NCBI RefSeq assembly: GCF_013377535.1
Contig: NZ_JABCJE010000012.1
Span: 1-64,000, forward strand
From: Donghicola mangrovi
GTDB taxonomy: Bacteria > Pseudomonadota > Alphaproteobacteria > Rhodobacterales > Rhodobacteraceae
Direction of reading: 5' to 3'
Length of the DNA stretch: 64,000 nt
Within the stretch, counting starts at the first letter, position 1, and each line of letters starts with the position of its first letter. Under the pieces are notes generated by a model. It did not search any database and was not told the DNA's origin. It worked only from the letters and a program-made list of their open reading frames with translations. The position numbers were made by a program, and so were the translations under genes. This document shows, in pieces, positions 42,457 through 51,397 of this stretch.

Positions 42457-45033
42457 CTAGAACCAGCCCAGATCGTCCAGCAGGTCTTCGGGATCAAAGC
42501 GCCCCAATACCGTAAGTGTACCGGCATCCCCCATCTTGAAAAGATAGCCGTCATCGGCCGGTTTCCAGCTGATATCATCCAGATCGCGGCCACCCACATC
42601 AGCCTTGATGTCCCGATCCAGCAGCAACCGATCCCGCGCTGGGTCAAAGTCGGTGATCCGGTCCCGCCCGCCCGAAAAGACAAAGACGTCCCGCCCGCCG
42701 CCTCCGGTCAGGACATCGTTTCCGCTGCCTGCGATCAGGGTGTCATTGCCCGCGCTGCCCGTCAGCTTGTCGTTCCCGCTGCCCCCCTCCAACCGGTCAT
42801 TCCCGCCGCCGCCGATCAAGGTGTCGTTGCCGCTGGCGCCAAGCAGGCGGTCGGCCTTGCCTCCACCTGACAGATAGTCCCCGCCTCCACCTCCATTCAG
42901 CAGGTCCGCACCGCCGTTTCCTTTGATCCGGTCGGCACCCCCATTTCCATACAGGCTGTCATTCCCACCCTGCCCCAGCAGCACGTCGTTTTTCCCACCG
43001 CCAAGCATCCGGTCCGCCCCCGCCCCGCCAGACAGGGTATCCGCCCCGCCGTTCCCCTTAATCACGTCATTCCCGCTGTCCCCTTTGACGACATCATTCC
43101 CGCCTCCGCCCACCAGCACATCATTGCCCGTCCGGCCCAAAAGGGTGTCATTGCCGCTACCGGTCTTGATGACGTCATCCCCCGCGCCGCCGTCGGCCAG
43201 ATCATTCCCCGATCCGCCGATCAGAGTGTCATCCCCGTCGCCCCCCAGCAGGCGGTCTGCGCCGCTCCAGCCGATCAGTAGGTCATTTCCGGCATCTCCG
43301 GCCAGCAGATCGTTCCCCGACATCCCGCGCAATTCGTCCGTATCATTGCCGCCCCGCAGGGTATCCAGCCCGTCCCCGCCGATCAGCGTATCGCGCCCGG
43401 CGCCCCCCAGAACCGAGTCATTCCCGCCCGCCCCGTCGATCCAGTCATTCCCGTCCGTGGGGTCGAACAGATCATTCCAGTCGGTGCCTGTGATACTGTC
43501 GTTCCCGCTGGTGGGCTGGTACTTGGCGGCGTCCTCGACGATCGGGTCGACCCAGGCCAGCAGGGTGCGCGTTGGCCCTTCCATGATGGTTGTGATCAGT
43601 TTGGAGTAGGGGATTTTGCGGCCGTTCGCGCTTTGGATCGTTAAGGTTTCGGTGCCGTCAATCAGCGCAAACGTTATCAGCGCGCCCGTATCAGTCGCAG
43701 TAATCTGCAGTTGCGACAGCCCACGATAAAAGGCCCAACCGGACAGGTCGAGCATATCCTGATCGGGGTCAAAGCCCTCGATCCTGTCGGGGGAGCCATC
43801 GGTGACCAAGGTAAACACATCCGCACCCGCACCGCCGATCAGGGTGTCCGCCCCACGCCCGTCCCGCAGAATATCGCCCGCTGCACCGGCCCGCAGACGG
43901 TCATTCCCCGAGCTGCCCATCACCACCGCCGCACCGCCGGTATTCGTGGCGCTACCGCCGCTGGCCCAGATCGTACGGCGATCCACCGTGCCTGCCAGTT
44001 GATACAGGCTCAGCCCCTGTTCCGATGCGCTCAACGCCGCAACGCCAACCTGCCCCGCATCGGTGCGATAGGCGGAGATCGCGGTCAGGCCGGTCAGCGC
44101 GGTGTCCAACGTGTCCTCGACCAGGCCTTCTTGCAGCAAGGTGCCATCGGGCAGCAGACGCAGCACGCTCAGCCCCCGATCATCGCCCCCGACGATGACC
44201 AACGCGTGATCGCCAGCGGGCACAACCTCCAGCACGCGGGCCGAGGCAAAGCGAGTCAGCACCGTATCATTCAGGTGGTCGGTCACGGTGAGCGAGCCGT
44301 CAGACCCCAACCGAAACACACTCAGGGAGTTGCTTTGGGCACCGGTGGCGATGACATAGGTGGTGCTGCCGACCTTGGCAGTCTCCACCTGAACCAGTCC
44401 CGCGATCCCCGGATTTTCGGCGGCCACGATCCGGTCAAGGGCGGTCAGCCCGCCGCCAGACTCCGCGCGAAACACGGTCAGAACCGTCTCACCAACACCC
44501 CCGACAACCACCAAATTGCCGCTCACGGCCAGTCCGGTCGGGGCCATATCCGCGGGGAACACCTTGGTGCCGATCTGGTCCAAAGCCTTGGCGGTCAGGT
44601 CGAACAAAGCCACCCCGCCGCCGCTGATCCCGGCCACGATCTGCCGGCTATTCGCCGTCAGAGCCTCTAGCTGGCTGACCGAAGCCGTCACCCCCCTGAT
44701 CCGATCAACCCCCGCCAAGGCGCCGATCACATTCGCGGCCCCAAGGCCGGACACCATCAGTTGCTCGCCATCACTCGCCGCCAAGGGCGCAAGTTCCGGC
44801 GTCACCCCACCGCTGCCCGCGCCGGTCAGCGCGATCTGCCCGACCAAGGGCACATCCGCCGACACATCCCATGCGCTCAGCCAACCACCGGGGTTTGGCC
44901 CCGACAGGACATAGGCGATGGGTCGGCCACTGTCTGTGCTGACATAGATGTCACGCACCCCTTCCAGAGCCGTGAAATCCTGATCCTCGGACTGCTCGAA
45001 AGCCGATCCGATATGCCGCAGGACGATCCCCAT
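42457..45033 (-). CDS. Large RTX protein D with N-terminal beta-propeller-like region
   Basis: Protein of 858 residues, the largest RTX protein here. Residues 1-370 lack RTX repeats and are built of short beta-strand repeats with alternating Val/Gly (GLAVSGNLVVVGGVG, SNSLSVFRLGSDGSL, DRGLSVLRLLPDGTL), consistent with a YVTN/lactonase-like propeller. RTX repeats start around 375, pause, and run from about 515 to 800. The C-terminus (TLTVLGRFDPEDLLDDLGWF) resembles a type I secretion signal. No signal peptide. The ATG at 45033 lacks a Shine-Dalgarno. Confidence 0.88.
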   Translation of the reverse strand: MGIVLRHIGSAFEQSEDQDFTALEGVRDIYVSTDSGRPIAYVLSGPNPGGWLSAWDVSADVPLVGQIALTGAGSGGVTPELAPLAASDGEQLMVSGLGAANVIGALAGVDRIRGVTASVSQLEALTANSRQIVAGISGGGVALFDLTAKALDQIGTKVFPADMAPTGLAVSGNLVVVGGVGETVLTVFRAESGGGLTALDRIVAAENPGIAGLVQVETAKVGSTTYVIATGAQSNSLSVFRLGSDGSLTVTDHLNDTVLTRFASARVLEVVPAGDHALVIVGGDDRGLSVLRLLPDGTLLQEGLVEDTLDTALTGLTAISAYRTDAGQVGVAALSASEQGLSLYQLAGTVDRRTIWASGGSATNTGGAAVVMGSSGNDRLRAGAAGDILRDGRGADTLIGGAGADVFTLVTDGSPDRIEGFDPDQDMLDLSGWAFYRGLSQLQITATDTGALITFALIDGTETLTIQSANGRKIPYSKLITTIMEGPTRTLLAWVDPIVEDAAKYQPTSGNDSITGTDWNDLFDPTDGNDWIDGAGGNDSVLGGAGRDTLIGGDGLDTLRGGNDTDELRGMSGNDLLAGDAGNDLLIGWSGADRLLGGDGDDTLIGGSGNDLADGGAGDDVIKTGSGNDTLLGRTGNDVLVGGGGNDVVKGDSGNDVIKGNGGADTLSGGAGADRMLGGGKNDVLLGQGGNDSLYGNGGADRIKGNGGADLLNGGGGGDYLSGGGKADRLLGASGNDTLIGGGGNDRLEGGSGNDKLTGSAGNDTLIAGSGNDVLTGGGGRDVFVFSGGRDRITDFDPARDRLLLDRDIKADVGGRDLDDISWKPADDGYLFKMGDAGTLTVLGRFDPEDLLDDLGWF

Positions 45034-45168
45034 GGCGCACCCGTTTTACCCAATTCCACCTTTGGCCAAGGTCGGATCGGGCCACGGCAAGACAGGCACC
45101 AAATTGGGGCAGCTTTGCGCCCTTTGCGCCGGATTTCAGTCAAACCCGTGAAGTTAGGGTTAATCGGA

Positions 45169-46113
45169 TCAGAGCAGACGGATCGGAGTGCCCGCCTGAA
45201 ACGCAGCGATTGCCTCGACCGTATCCTGATAGAACAGCCGCCACGTTTCCTGCGTGACATAGCCCAGATGCGGGGTCAGCAGCAGGCGGTCGCCGAATTG
45301 GGACTTGCCCTGCATCCAAGGGTCACCCGAGGGCAGCGGTTCGGTTTCGAACACATCGATCCCCGCTTGCAGGGTGTCCTTCGCGCGCATGGCGGCGAAC
45401 AAGGCCTCCCGATCGATCAGACCCGCGCGCGAGGTATTCAGGAAAATCGCGCCGTCAGGCAGCGCGTCAAACGCCTCGGCCCCGATCAGGCCAGCGGTCC
45501 GGTCCGACAGCACCATGTGCACCGACAGCACGTCCGACTGCGCGGCCAGATCACACAGACTGGCGGCGCGGGCAATCCCTTCGGTGCAGCGGTCATCGGT
45601 CAGGTTCGGGGACCACGCGGCGATCTGCATCCCCAGCACTTGCCCCAAGGCCGCCATCTGCTGACCAATGTTTCCCAGCCCCACCAACCCGAGTCTCAGC
45701 CCAGCCAGATCGCGGCCCGGAAGGCCTTGCCAACCGCCATCCGCCAACGACCTGGCCTCGGGGATAATCCGGCGGGACAGGGCCAGCAGCAGGGCCAAGG
45801 TTAACTCTGACGTGGTGGTTTTGCGCGAACGGGTGCCGCAGACTTCGATCCCGCGGGCGCGCGCGGCGGCGGTGTCGATGGACAGGTTGCGCGGCCCCGT
45901 TGTCACGATCAGGCGCAGGTTCGGCAGCGCCCCGATCAGCTCTGCGCCAAAGAGCGTACGTTCGCGCATCAGGCACACCACGTCATAGGGCTGCAACTGG
46001 CCCACAGGATCGGTCAGCGGCTGAGTGAAATAGGTGACATCGGCCCCCAAAGAGCCCCAGTCGGCCGTCTGTTCGGCAACTCCGGACCAATCATCCAGAA
46101 CGGCGATGCGCAT
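45169..46113 (-). CDS. D-2-hydroxyacid dehydrogenase family protein
   Basis: NAD-dependent enzyme of 314 residues. The nucleotide-binding motif GLVGLGNIGQQ lies near residue 140, preceded by the family catalytic pattern GTRSRKTTTSELTLALLLALSR and followed by ADVLSVHMVLSDRTAGLIG and a conserved histidine in TPHLGYVTQETW. It may act on phosphoglycerate-like or glyoxylate-type acids; the substrate is unknown. It begins with ATG at 46113. It stands upstream of no obvious operon partner. Confidence 0.92.
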   Translation of the reverse strand: MRIAVLDDWSGVAEQTADWGSLGADVTYFTQPLTDPVGQLQPYDVVCLMRERTLFGAELIGALPNLRLIVTTGPRNLSIDTAAARARGIEVCGTRSRKTTTSELTLALLLALSRRIIPEARSLADGGWQGLPGRDLAGLRLGLVGLGNIGQQMAALGQVLGMQIAAWSPNLTDDRCTEGIARAASLCDLAAQSDVLSVHMVLSDRTAGLIGAEAFDALPDGAIFLNTSRAGLIDREALFAAMRAKDTLQAGIDVFETEPLPSGDPWMQGKSQFGDRLLLTPHLGYVTQETWRLFYQDTVEAIAAFQAGTPIRLL

Positions 46114-46194
46114 GTGCAGGCTCCTGTTAACCGCGATTTCGGCATGAGGATGCCTTGAACCCTGCCGCCATGCAATCGGCAGGGTTAACCCCGA

Positions 46195-46662
46195 TCAGTG
46201 CAGCGCGCGGCGCAAAGGCTGCATCGTCGTATCGCCGGAAATGTCGGTCACCGACATCATCTCGGACAAATAGCGGCGGACGGTCAGCAGATCTTCGCGG
46301 TATTCGGTCAGGATGCCCTGCAGGTGCAGAAGCTCTTGCTGAACACTCAGAGGCGCGGCGCCGCAGTCGCGATCCTGCCGCTGCCCCAGACGGTACAGCC
46401 CGCAAGAGGTCACCACGATCCGCTGCACGATATCCACGTGGAGCACCCGTCCAGTCATCGTCAACGAGGGCCGCGCGACACCCTCTGCCGTGACCATCCC
46501 GCACATCTGGATGATGACGTTGGGCTTGTGCACAATGGTCCAGTCCGCCAGATCGGTCGCCTCGGCATAGTCGGCCTCAGACAGATCGCGGACTTTGGCA
46601 AAGGCTGTGAGCTCTTGCTCCAGACGGGATACGAGCGCCTCACGAGGGGGGGATACAGCCAT
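46195..46662 (-). CDS. Hypothetical protein, 155 residues
   Basis: Soluble, mainly helical-looking protein. The ATG at 46662 follows GAGGTG with good spacing, so a longer frame to 46725 is rejected. The first part is rich in Glu/Leu, and the second contains HVDIVQRIVVTSCGLYRLGQRQDRDCG, followed by a Leu-rich helix. I recognise no family. It lies between a hydroxyacid dehydrogenase gene and a hybrid histidine kinase gene on the same strand. A hairpin with CCCTGCCG and CGGCAGGG follows the stop at 46160-46184. Confidence 0.6.
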   Translation of the reverse strand: MAVSPPREALVSRLEQELTAFAKVRDLSEADYAEATDLADWTIVHKPNVIIQMCGMVTAEGVARPSLTMTGRVLHVDIVQRIVVTSCGLYRLGQRQDRDCGAAPLSVQQELLHLQGILTEYREDLLTVRRYLSEMMSVTDISGDTTMQPLRRALH

Positions 46663-46835
46663 GATTGCACACCTCACACGGTTTATTTCCTGCATACAGA
46701 CTAACAAGTCGTGAAAGATTTTCACCTGCGCACTAGGTCAACAAATGTGCAATTAGTGGCATATCTTGCACCCGAACCGCGTTAGACTCACCCAAAGGTG
46801 TGTCACTCAACGGGTTTTTCGGCGGCAAACGAAAC

Positions 46836-46867
46836 GTCACCCAACCTTAATTGGGAGAGTCGGTGAC
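46836..46867 (-). terminator. Hairpin after the hybrid kinase gene
   Basis: GTCAC (46836-46840) pairs with GTGAC (46863-46867), enclosing CCCAA (46840-46844) and TTGGG (46851-46855). It lies 8 bases after the kinase stop on the minus strand. It has no strong T-run. Confidence 0.4.
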
Positions 46868-46874
46868 CCGAACG

Positions 46875-49469
46875 TCAGTTCAGGTGCCCGATCAGAATTT
46901 TCCGTAACTTCTCGATATTCAAGGGTTTCGGCAGATAGGCGGTCGCCTGCGCCTCGTCAAAGCGGCGGGTATCGTCACCCACGACCGCTGCCGTCAGCCC
47001 GATCATCGGCATACCGAATCCGGCCTCGCGGACAGCTTTGATCAGCTCGTCCCCGGGCATTTCGGGCATGAACAGATCGGTCAGCAGCAGATCGGGCGGG
47101 CATTCCTTGATCCGCTCCAGCGCGAGGGCGCCGTTTTCATAATGCTCGACCTTGCCGAAAACGCGGGACAGTTGCTTGACGCTGATCGTGGCGACCAGCT
47201 TGTTATCCTCGGCCAGCACGACGCGCATCTGCCGCAAGCGTTCGTCCAGCCCGTCATTCTCGGTCACCACAGATTTCGAGGGACCATCCGGCGCGATCAC
47301 CTCTGGCATGATCACGCGATAGCCCGCGCCGCCCGAGTCCGGCGTGAAATAGGCGATCTGTCCCCCCAGCATCTCGATCGTCTGCTTGGCGATATAGAGC
47401 CCGAGCCCACTGCCATCGGCCTGATTGCGGGCATCCGCGCTGCCCCGTTCAAAGGGCTGGAACAGGCGCTGCACGTCCTCGGGCGGGATGCCGACGCCGT
47501 TATCGCTAACCGTCCAGCAAATCTGGGTCAGGTTGGTGCCATCGGGGCCGTCATCGGTGCGGCGATCATAGCCGATACAGATGCGGCTCCCCTTGGAGTG
47601 CAGGATCGCATTGCGCACCAGATTCCCCAAAACCTGCTTAATCCGCGACACATCCCCCATGATCGCAAGGCTTGATCCGTCACTGAATTTCGTCTGGATC
47701 TCGATCCCTTTGCCCTGCGCCATCACGCGGTAGGTCGACATGACCTGCTGGCCCAATTCCTCGGGGACGAAGGGGGCGATCTTGATGCGCTGGTTCTTTT
47801 CAGGGTTAACCGCCTGCCGCATGTCGTCCAGAACCGTCAGCAACTGGCTCGAGGCTTCTTTCATCTGGGGCCGCAGTTCATCAACATCCTCGCCGCGCTC
47901 CAGTTCGGCGATCAGCATGGACAGCACCGACGCAGGCGTGCGCACCTCGTGCGAGACGATCGAGAAAAGCTGGCTCTGACGTTCCTGCCGCAAAGACAGT
48001 TCCTTGAGCGCGCGGGACAGTTCCTTTTCCCGCCGGTATTCCGAGGTCACCTCGATCAGCAGGCCGTAAACGATCCGGTCGTTCCAGATGCTGTTTTCGC
48101 CCCACAAATGAAGGCGGAGCAGCCGTTCCTGCCCGTCGGAAAACGTCTTGAGCAGGGGAACAACATGGGTGCTTGCCTCGTTCCCGCCGCGCACGAAAAC
48201 CTTTCGCAGGGCGCGCCGATGCTCCATGTCGAAGGCCTCGATAAACGCGTCCAAGGTCGTTTCGCGCGGCAGACCCACGATGTCCTGACCCGAAGCCTCG
48301 ATCCGCAGGGTGTTGCGCGGGATGTTCACCGCGAACAGACCCACCCCCGCAAAGCCCCGCACCATCGACAGACGGCGCAAGCTGGCCTGTCGCTGCTCAC
48401 GCTCGTGCCGGCCACGGCCGCGCAGCGCCATGGTTAACACGATCAGGAACAGCGCCCCGATCGAGTAATTCTCCAACAGGGCGGATTCGATGCTCCCCGG
48501 CGGGGTTTCGGTCAGGTATTGCCCGGTCAGCGCGGAATAAACGGTGATGCCGACGATCACGATGATCGGCGCAACCCCCGCAGGCAGCAGCATCGCAAAC
48601 AGCAGCCCGACGATCGCCGTATCCAGCATTGGATAGCCCAGCAACTCGGCCTGATGCATCACCGCCAGCAGCGGAAAGACCATCATCGCGGGCAGATAGC
48701 GCACCACTTCCTCGAGCCGGTCGGTATAAAGCACCGCAATAAAGAACCCGACCACCACCGAACTGCCCCGGAACGTGCGGTTTACGGCGAAATCCACGAA
48801 ATTCTCGTCAAACCCCAGCGCGGCCAGATTTTCGGGCGGCAGCAGGTCGGAAAACGCATTAACCACGCCCACCTGCACCAAACAGACTAGCGCGAAACTG
48901 ACTGTAATGATCCAGCCAAGCATCAGATCGGTGTCGTTGGGCCGATATACTCGGCTGATCCGCCGGTAGACCGCGCGGGACGTCAGGCCGATCACCAGAC
49001 CGGCCGCCAGATTCACCACCAACAGAAACAGGGTCAGGCCCCACGTCACTTCGGGCATCGTGGCCCACATCGGCTTGCCGGTGAAAGGCAGCACAAACGG
49101 CACGAAATAGAGCGCACAAAGCGCCAGCACCGGCACCCACATCAGCCGCCGCGGATAGACCAGAATGCCCACGCAGATGGTAAATAGCGATACCTGAGGG
49201 CTCAGATTCACAGCGATGGTGTTCGGCCCATGCAGCGCCGAGCCATAAGACATGAACACCGTCCAGAACAGGATCACCGCCAGATAGATCAGCGAGGTGC
49301 GCAGCGGGTAGGCTCTGATCCCGTCCGCGATCATGCGGATTTTCGAAATCTCGAAGTCGCGGAACACAAAACCCTGATCGCGCGACATCTCTGCCGCCCG
49401 CGCGGGGCTGATCACCGTGCCGAAGCTTTTGAATTTCTCGGGTTCGCCACCTAACACACTATACCCCAC
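46875..49469 (-). CDS. Membrane hybrid sensor histidine kinase / response regulator
   Basis: Two-component protein of up to 864 residues. About eight hydrophobic segments fill residues 60-350. A PAS-like region lies around 370-480, HisKA has SIVSHEVRTP with phospho-acceptor H507, and the HATPase domain shows NLVRNAILHSKG, DNGVGIPP and GSGLGLYIA. The C-terminal receiver holds D798 (LLLTDLFMP) and K848 (LPKP). No separate response regulator is adjacent, so phosphotransfer may go through this receiver. The start is GTG at 49469; an ATG at 49388 (MSRDQGF) is an alternative. The signal is unknown. Confidence 0.92.
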   Translation of the reverse strand: MGYSVLGGEPEKFKSFGTVISPARAAEMSRDQGFVFRDFEISKIRMIADGIRAYPLRTSLIYLAVILFWTVFMSYGSALHGPNTIAVNLSPQVSLFTICVGILVYPRRLMWVPVLALCALYFVPFVLPFTGKPMWATMPEVTWGLTLFLLVVNLAAGLVIGLTSRAVYRRISRVYRPNDTDLMLGWIITVSFALVCLVQVGVVNAFSDLLPPENLAALGFDENFVDFAVNRTFRGSSVVVGFFIAVLYTDRLEEVVRYLPAMMVFPLLAVMHQAELLGYPMLDTAIVGLLFAMLLPAGVAPIIVIVGITVYSALTGQYLTETPPGSIESALLENYSIGALFLIVLTMALRGRGRHEREQRQASLRRLSMVRGFAGVGLFAVNIPRNTLRIEASGQDIVGLPRETTLDAFIEAFDMEHRRALRKVFVRGGNEASTHVVPLLKTFSDGQERLLRLHLWGENSIWNDRIVYGLLIEVTSEYRREKELSRALKELSLRQERQSQLFSIVSHEVRTPASVLSMLIAELERGEDVDELRPQMKEASSQLLTVLDDMRQAVNPEKNQRIKIAPFVPEELGQQVMSTYRVMAQGKGIEIQTKFSDGSSLAIMGDVSRIKQVLGNLVRNAILHSKGSRICIGYDRRTDDGPDGTNLTQICWTVSDNGVGIPPEDVQRLFQPFERGSADARNQADGSGLGLYIAKQTIEMLGGQIAYFTPDSGGAGYRVIMPEVIAPDGPSKSVVTENDGLDERLRQMRVVLAEDNKLVATISVKQLSRVFGKVEHYENGALALERIKECPPDLLLTDLFMPEMPGDELIKAVREAGFGMPMIGLTAAVVGDDTRRFDEAQATAYLPKPLNIEKLRKILIGHLN

Positions 49470-49681
49470 ACGCTGTCATGCCTCTTGGCGGAAGACGGGG
49501 CGCAGGCCGCACTTGTGGCACACTGCACCCGTCCGCGAGACCTCGCCCTGTGGACATAGAAACGGAAAAACGACACTCGCCTCAATTTATCTTCGGGCTG
49601 AAGTGTGCCGCCCCTTGGCGGTTAAATAATCCATTCGGATGTATGTTTCCCCGCCCTGACCTGCAGGACGGGGAGTTCTGA

Positions 49682-51292
49682 TCAAATCCCCAGATCGAAC
49701 GGGGCGAAGCTGGCACTGCTGGCGCGCTTCCAACGGGACAGATAGCCGAAGCGATCATCATCCTCGCGCAGCAGGAACCCTTCGGGCATGTAGGGGTATA
49801 CCTCGTGGCCGGTGATCATCACGCCGTCCTTTTCCCGCATCATCAGGTGGTGCGGCAGGAAGGACGAGGGATGGGTCATGCCCGCAGCACCCGTCATATC
49901 CGCCAGCGCCTTCATCGTATTACGATGAAAGTTCGCGACCCGCTGCGCCTTGTCCGGCACGACCAGCGCACGCTGGCGCACGGGGTCCTGCGTGGCGACG
50001 CCAGTGGGACAGTGGTTGGTGTGGCAGGCCTGCGCCTGAATGCACCCGATCGAGAACATGAACCCACGGGCCGAGTTCACCCAATCCGCGCCCAAGGCCA
50101 GCGCCCGCGCTATGTCAAACGCGTGGATCAGCTTGCCCGAGGCCCCCAGTTTGATCCGGTCACGCAGGTTCACGCCGCGCAGGGTGTTGTGGGCAAAGGT
50201 CAACCCTTCGACCAGCGGCATCCCCATGTGGTTCGCAAATTCCAGCGGGGCTGCGCCGGTGCCCCCCTCTTTGCCATCAATCACGATAAAATCGGGGGTG
50301 ATGTCGGTTTCCAGCATCGCGCGAACGATGCACATGAACTCGCGCCGGTGGCCGATGCACAGCTTGAACCCGACAGGCTTGCCACCCGACAGATCACGGA
50401 GCTGCTTGATGAATGCCATCATCTCGAGCGGCGTGCTGAACGCACTGTGCGAGGACGGGGACACACAGTCCCGATCCATCGGCACACCACGCGCCGCTGC
50501 GATCTCGGGCGTGATCTTGGAGGCGGGCAGAACGCCGCCCTGCCCCGGTTTTGCACCTTGGGACAGCTTAATCTCGATCATCTTGACCTGATCGTCAGCA
50601 GCGACCTTGGCAAAGAGATCCGGATCGAAATTGCCGTGCTCATCGCGCACACCAAAGTATCCGGTGCCGATCTCGAAAATCAGGTCGCCGCCGCCTTCGC
50701 GGTGATAGCGGCTGATCCCACCCTCGCCGGTGTCGTGGGCAAAACCGCCGATCTTGGCGCCGCGGTTCAGGGCGGAAATGGCGTTCGCAGACAGCGCACC
50801 AAAGCTCATCGCCGAGATATTATAGACCGACGCGTTATACGGCTTCAGACAGGCAGGGCCGCCGATCAGAACGCGGAAATCCTTGTCCTCGATCTTGCGC
50901 GGCTGGATCGAGTGGGTCAGCCACTGATACCCCGACGCATTCACGGATTTCTTGGTGCCAAAGGGGCGCTTATCTTCGACGTTCTTGGCCCGCTGGTAGA
51001 CGATCGCGCGGGCCTCTCGCGAAAAGGGCACCTCGTCCTCGTCGCTTTCGACGAAGTACTGGCGCACCTCGGGCCGGATGTGTTCCAGCATAAAGCGCAG
51101 GTGCCCGATGACCGGATAGTTGCGCAGAATGGCATGGCTGGTCTGGGTCACGTCCCGGATGCCAACCAGCGTCAGCGCCGCGAACACAAGCGCCAGAATA
51201 ATCAGCCAAGGCGCCCATATCGCCCCAAGCCCGAACGCGACCGTAAACGCCGCACAGAGGAAAAACGCTAGGAAACGGATCCAGTTGGACAT
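49682..51292 (-). CDS. FMN-binding glutamate-synthase-like protein
   Basis: Protein of 536 residues with two N-terminal membrane segments (about 4-20 and 23-43) and a glutamate synthase FMN-barrel domain. Conserved features are ISAMSFGALSANAISALNRGAKIGG, GEGGIS and IDGKEGGTGAAPLEF, and the cysteine patch CIQAQACHTNHCPTGVATQDP expected for a 3Fe-4S cluster. It lacks the glutaminase domain of GltB, as is usual for this stand-alone group. The reaction is unproven; a membrane-bound FMN/Fe-S oxidoreductase is likely. Confidence 0.92.
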   Translation of the reverse strand: MSNWIRFLAFFLCAAFTVAFGLGAIWAPWLIILALVFAALTLVGIRDVTQTSHAILRNYPVIGHLRFMLEHIRPEVRQYFVESDEDEVPFSREARAIVYQRAKNVEDKRPFGTKKSVNASGYQWLTHSIQPRKIEDKDFRVLIGGPACLKPYNASVYNISAMSFGALSANAISALNRGAKIGGFAHDTGEGGISRYHREGGGDLIFEIGTGYFGVRDEHGNFDPDLFAKVAADDQVKMIEIKLSQGAKPGQGGVLPASKITPEIAAARGVPMDRDCVSPSSHSAFSTPLEMMAFIKQLRDLSGGKPVGFKLCIGHRREFMCIVRAMLETDITPDFIVIDGKEGGTGAAPLEFANHMGMPLVEGLTFAHNTLRGVNLRDRIKLGASGKLIHAFDIARALALGADWVNSARGFMFSIGCIQAQACHTNHCPTGVATQDPVRQRALVVPDKAQRVANFHRNTMKALADMTGAAGMTHPSSFLPHHLMMREKDGVMITGHEVYPYMPEGFLLREDDDRFGYLSRWKRASSASFAPFDLGI

Positions 51293-51397
51293 CCTGACAG
51301 CCCCCTCAGCTGGTCTGGTTGATGCTAGATTTGATCAACTTCTGCCATTGTGCAACCGCTGTTTTCCCTCTGATTTTAGGGGACTGCGCCGATTTTG

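Noticed and set aside
42341-42460. 39-codon plus-strand frame between RTX genes C and D
   Set aside because: The ribosome-binding site is too close to the ATG, it overlaps the end of gene D, and its residues show no pattern.
42605-43609. Plus-strand Ser/Pro-rich frames opposite RTX gene D
   Set aside because: They are the antisense of GGxGxD repeats, which give Ser/Pro-rich readings. They are not independent genes.
49640-49681. CCCCG-type hairpin near the end of the FMN-binding gene as a terminator
   Set aside because: It has a mismatch and no T-run on the minus strand, so it is too weak to list as a terminator.
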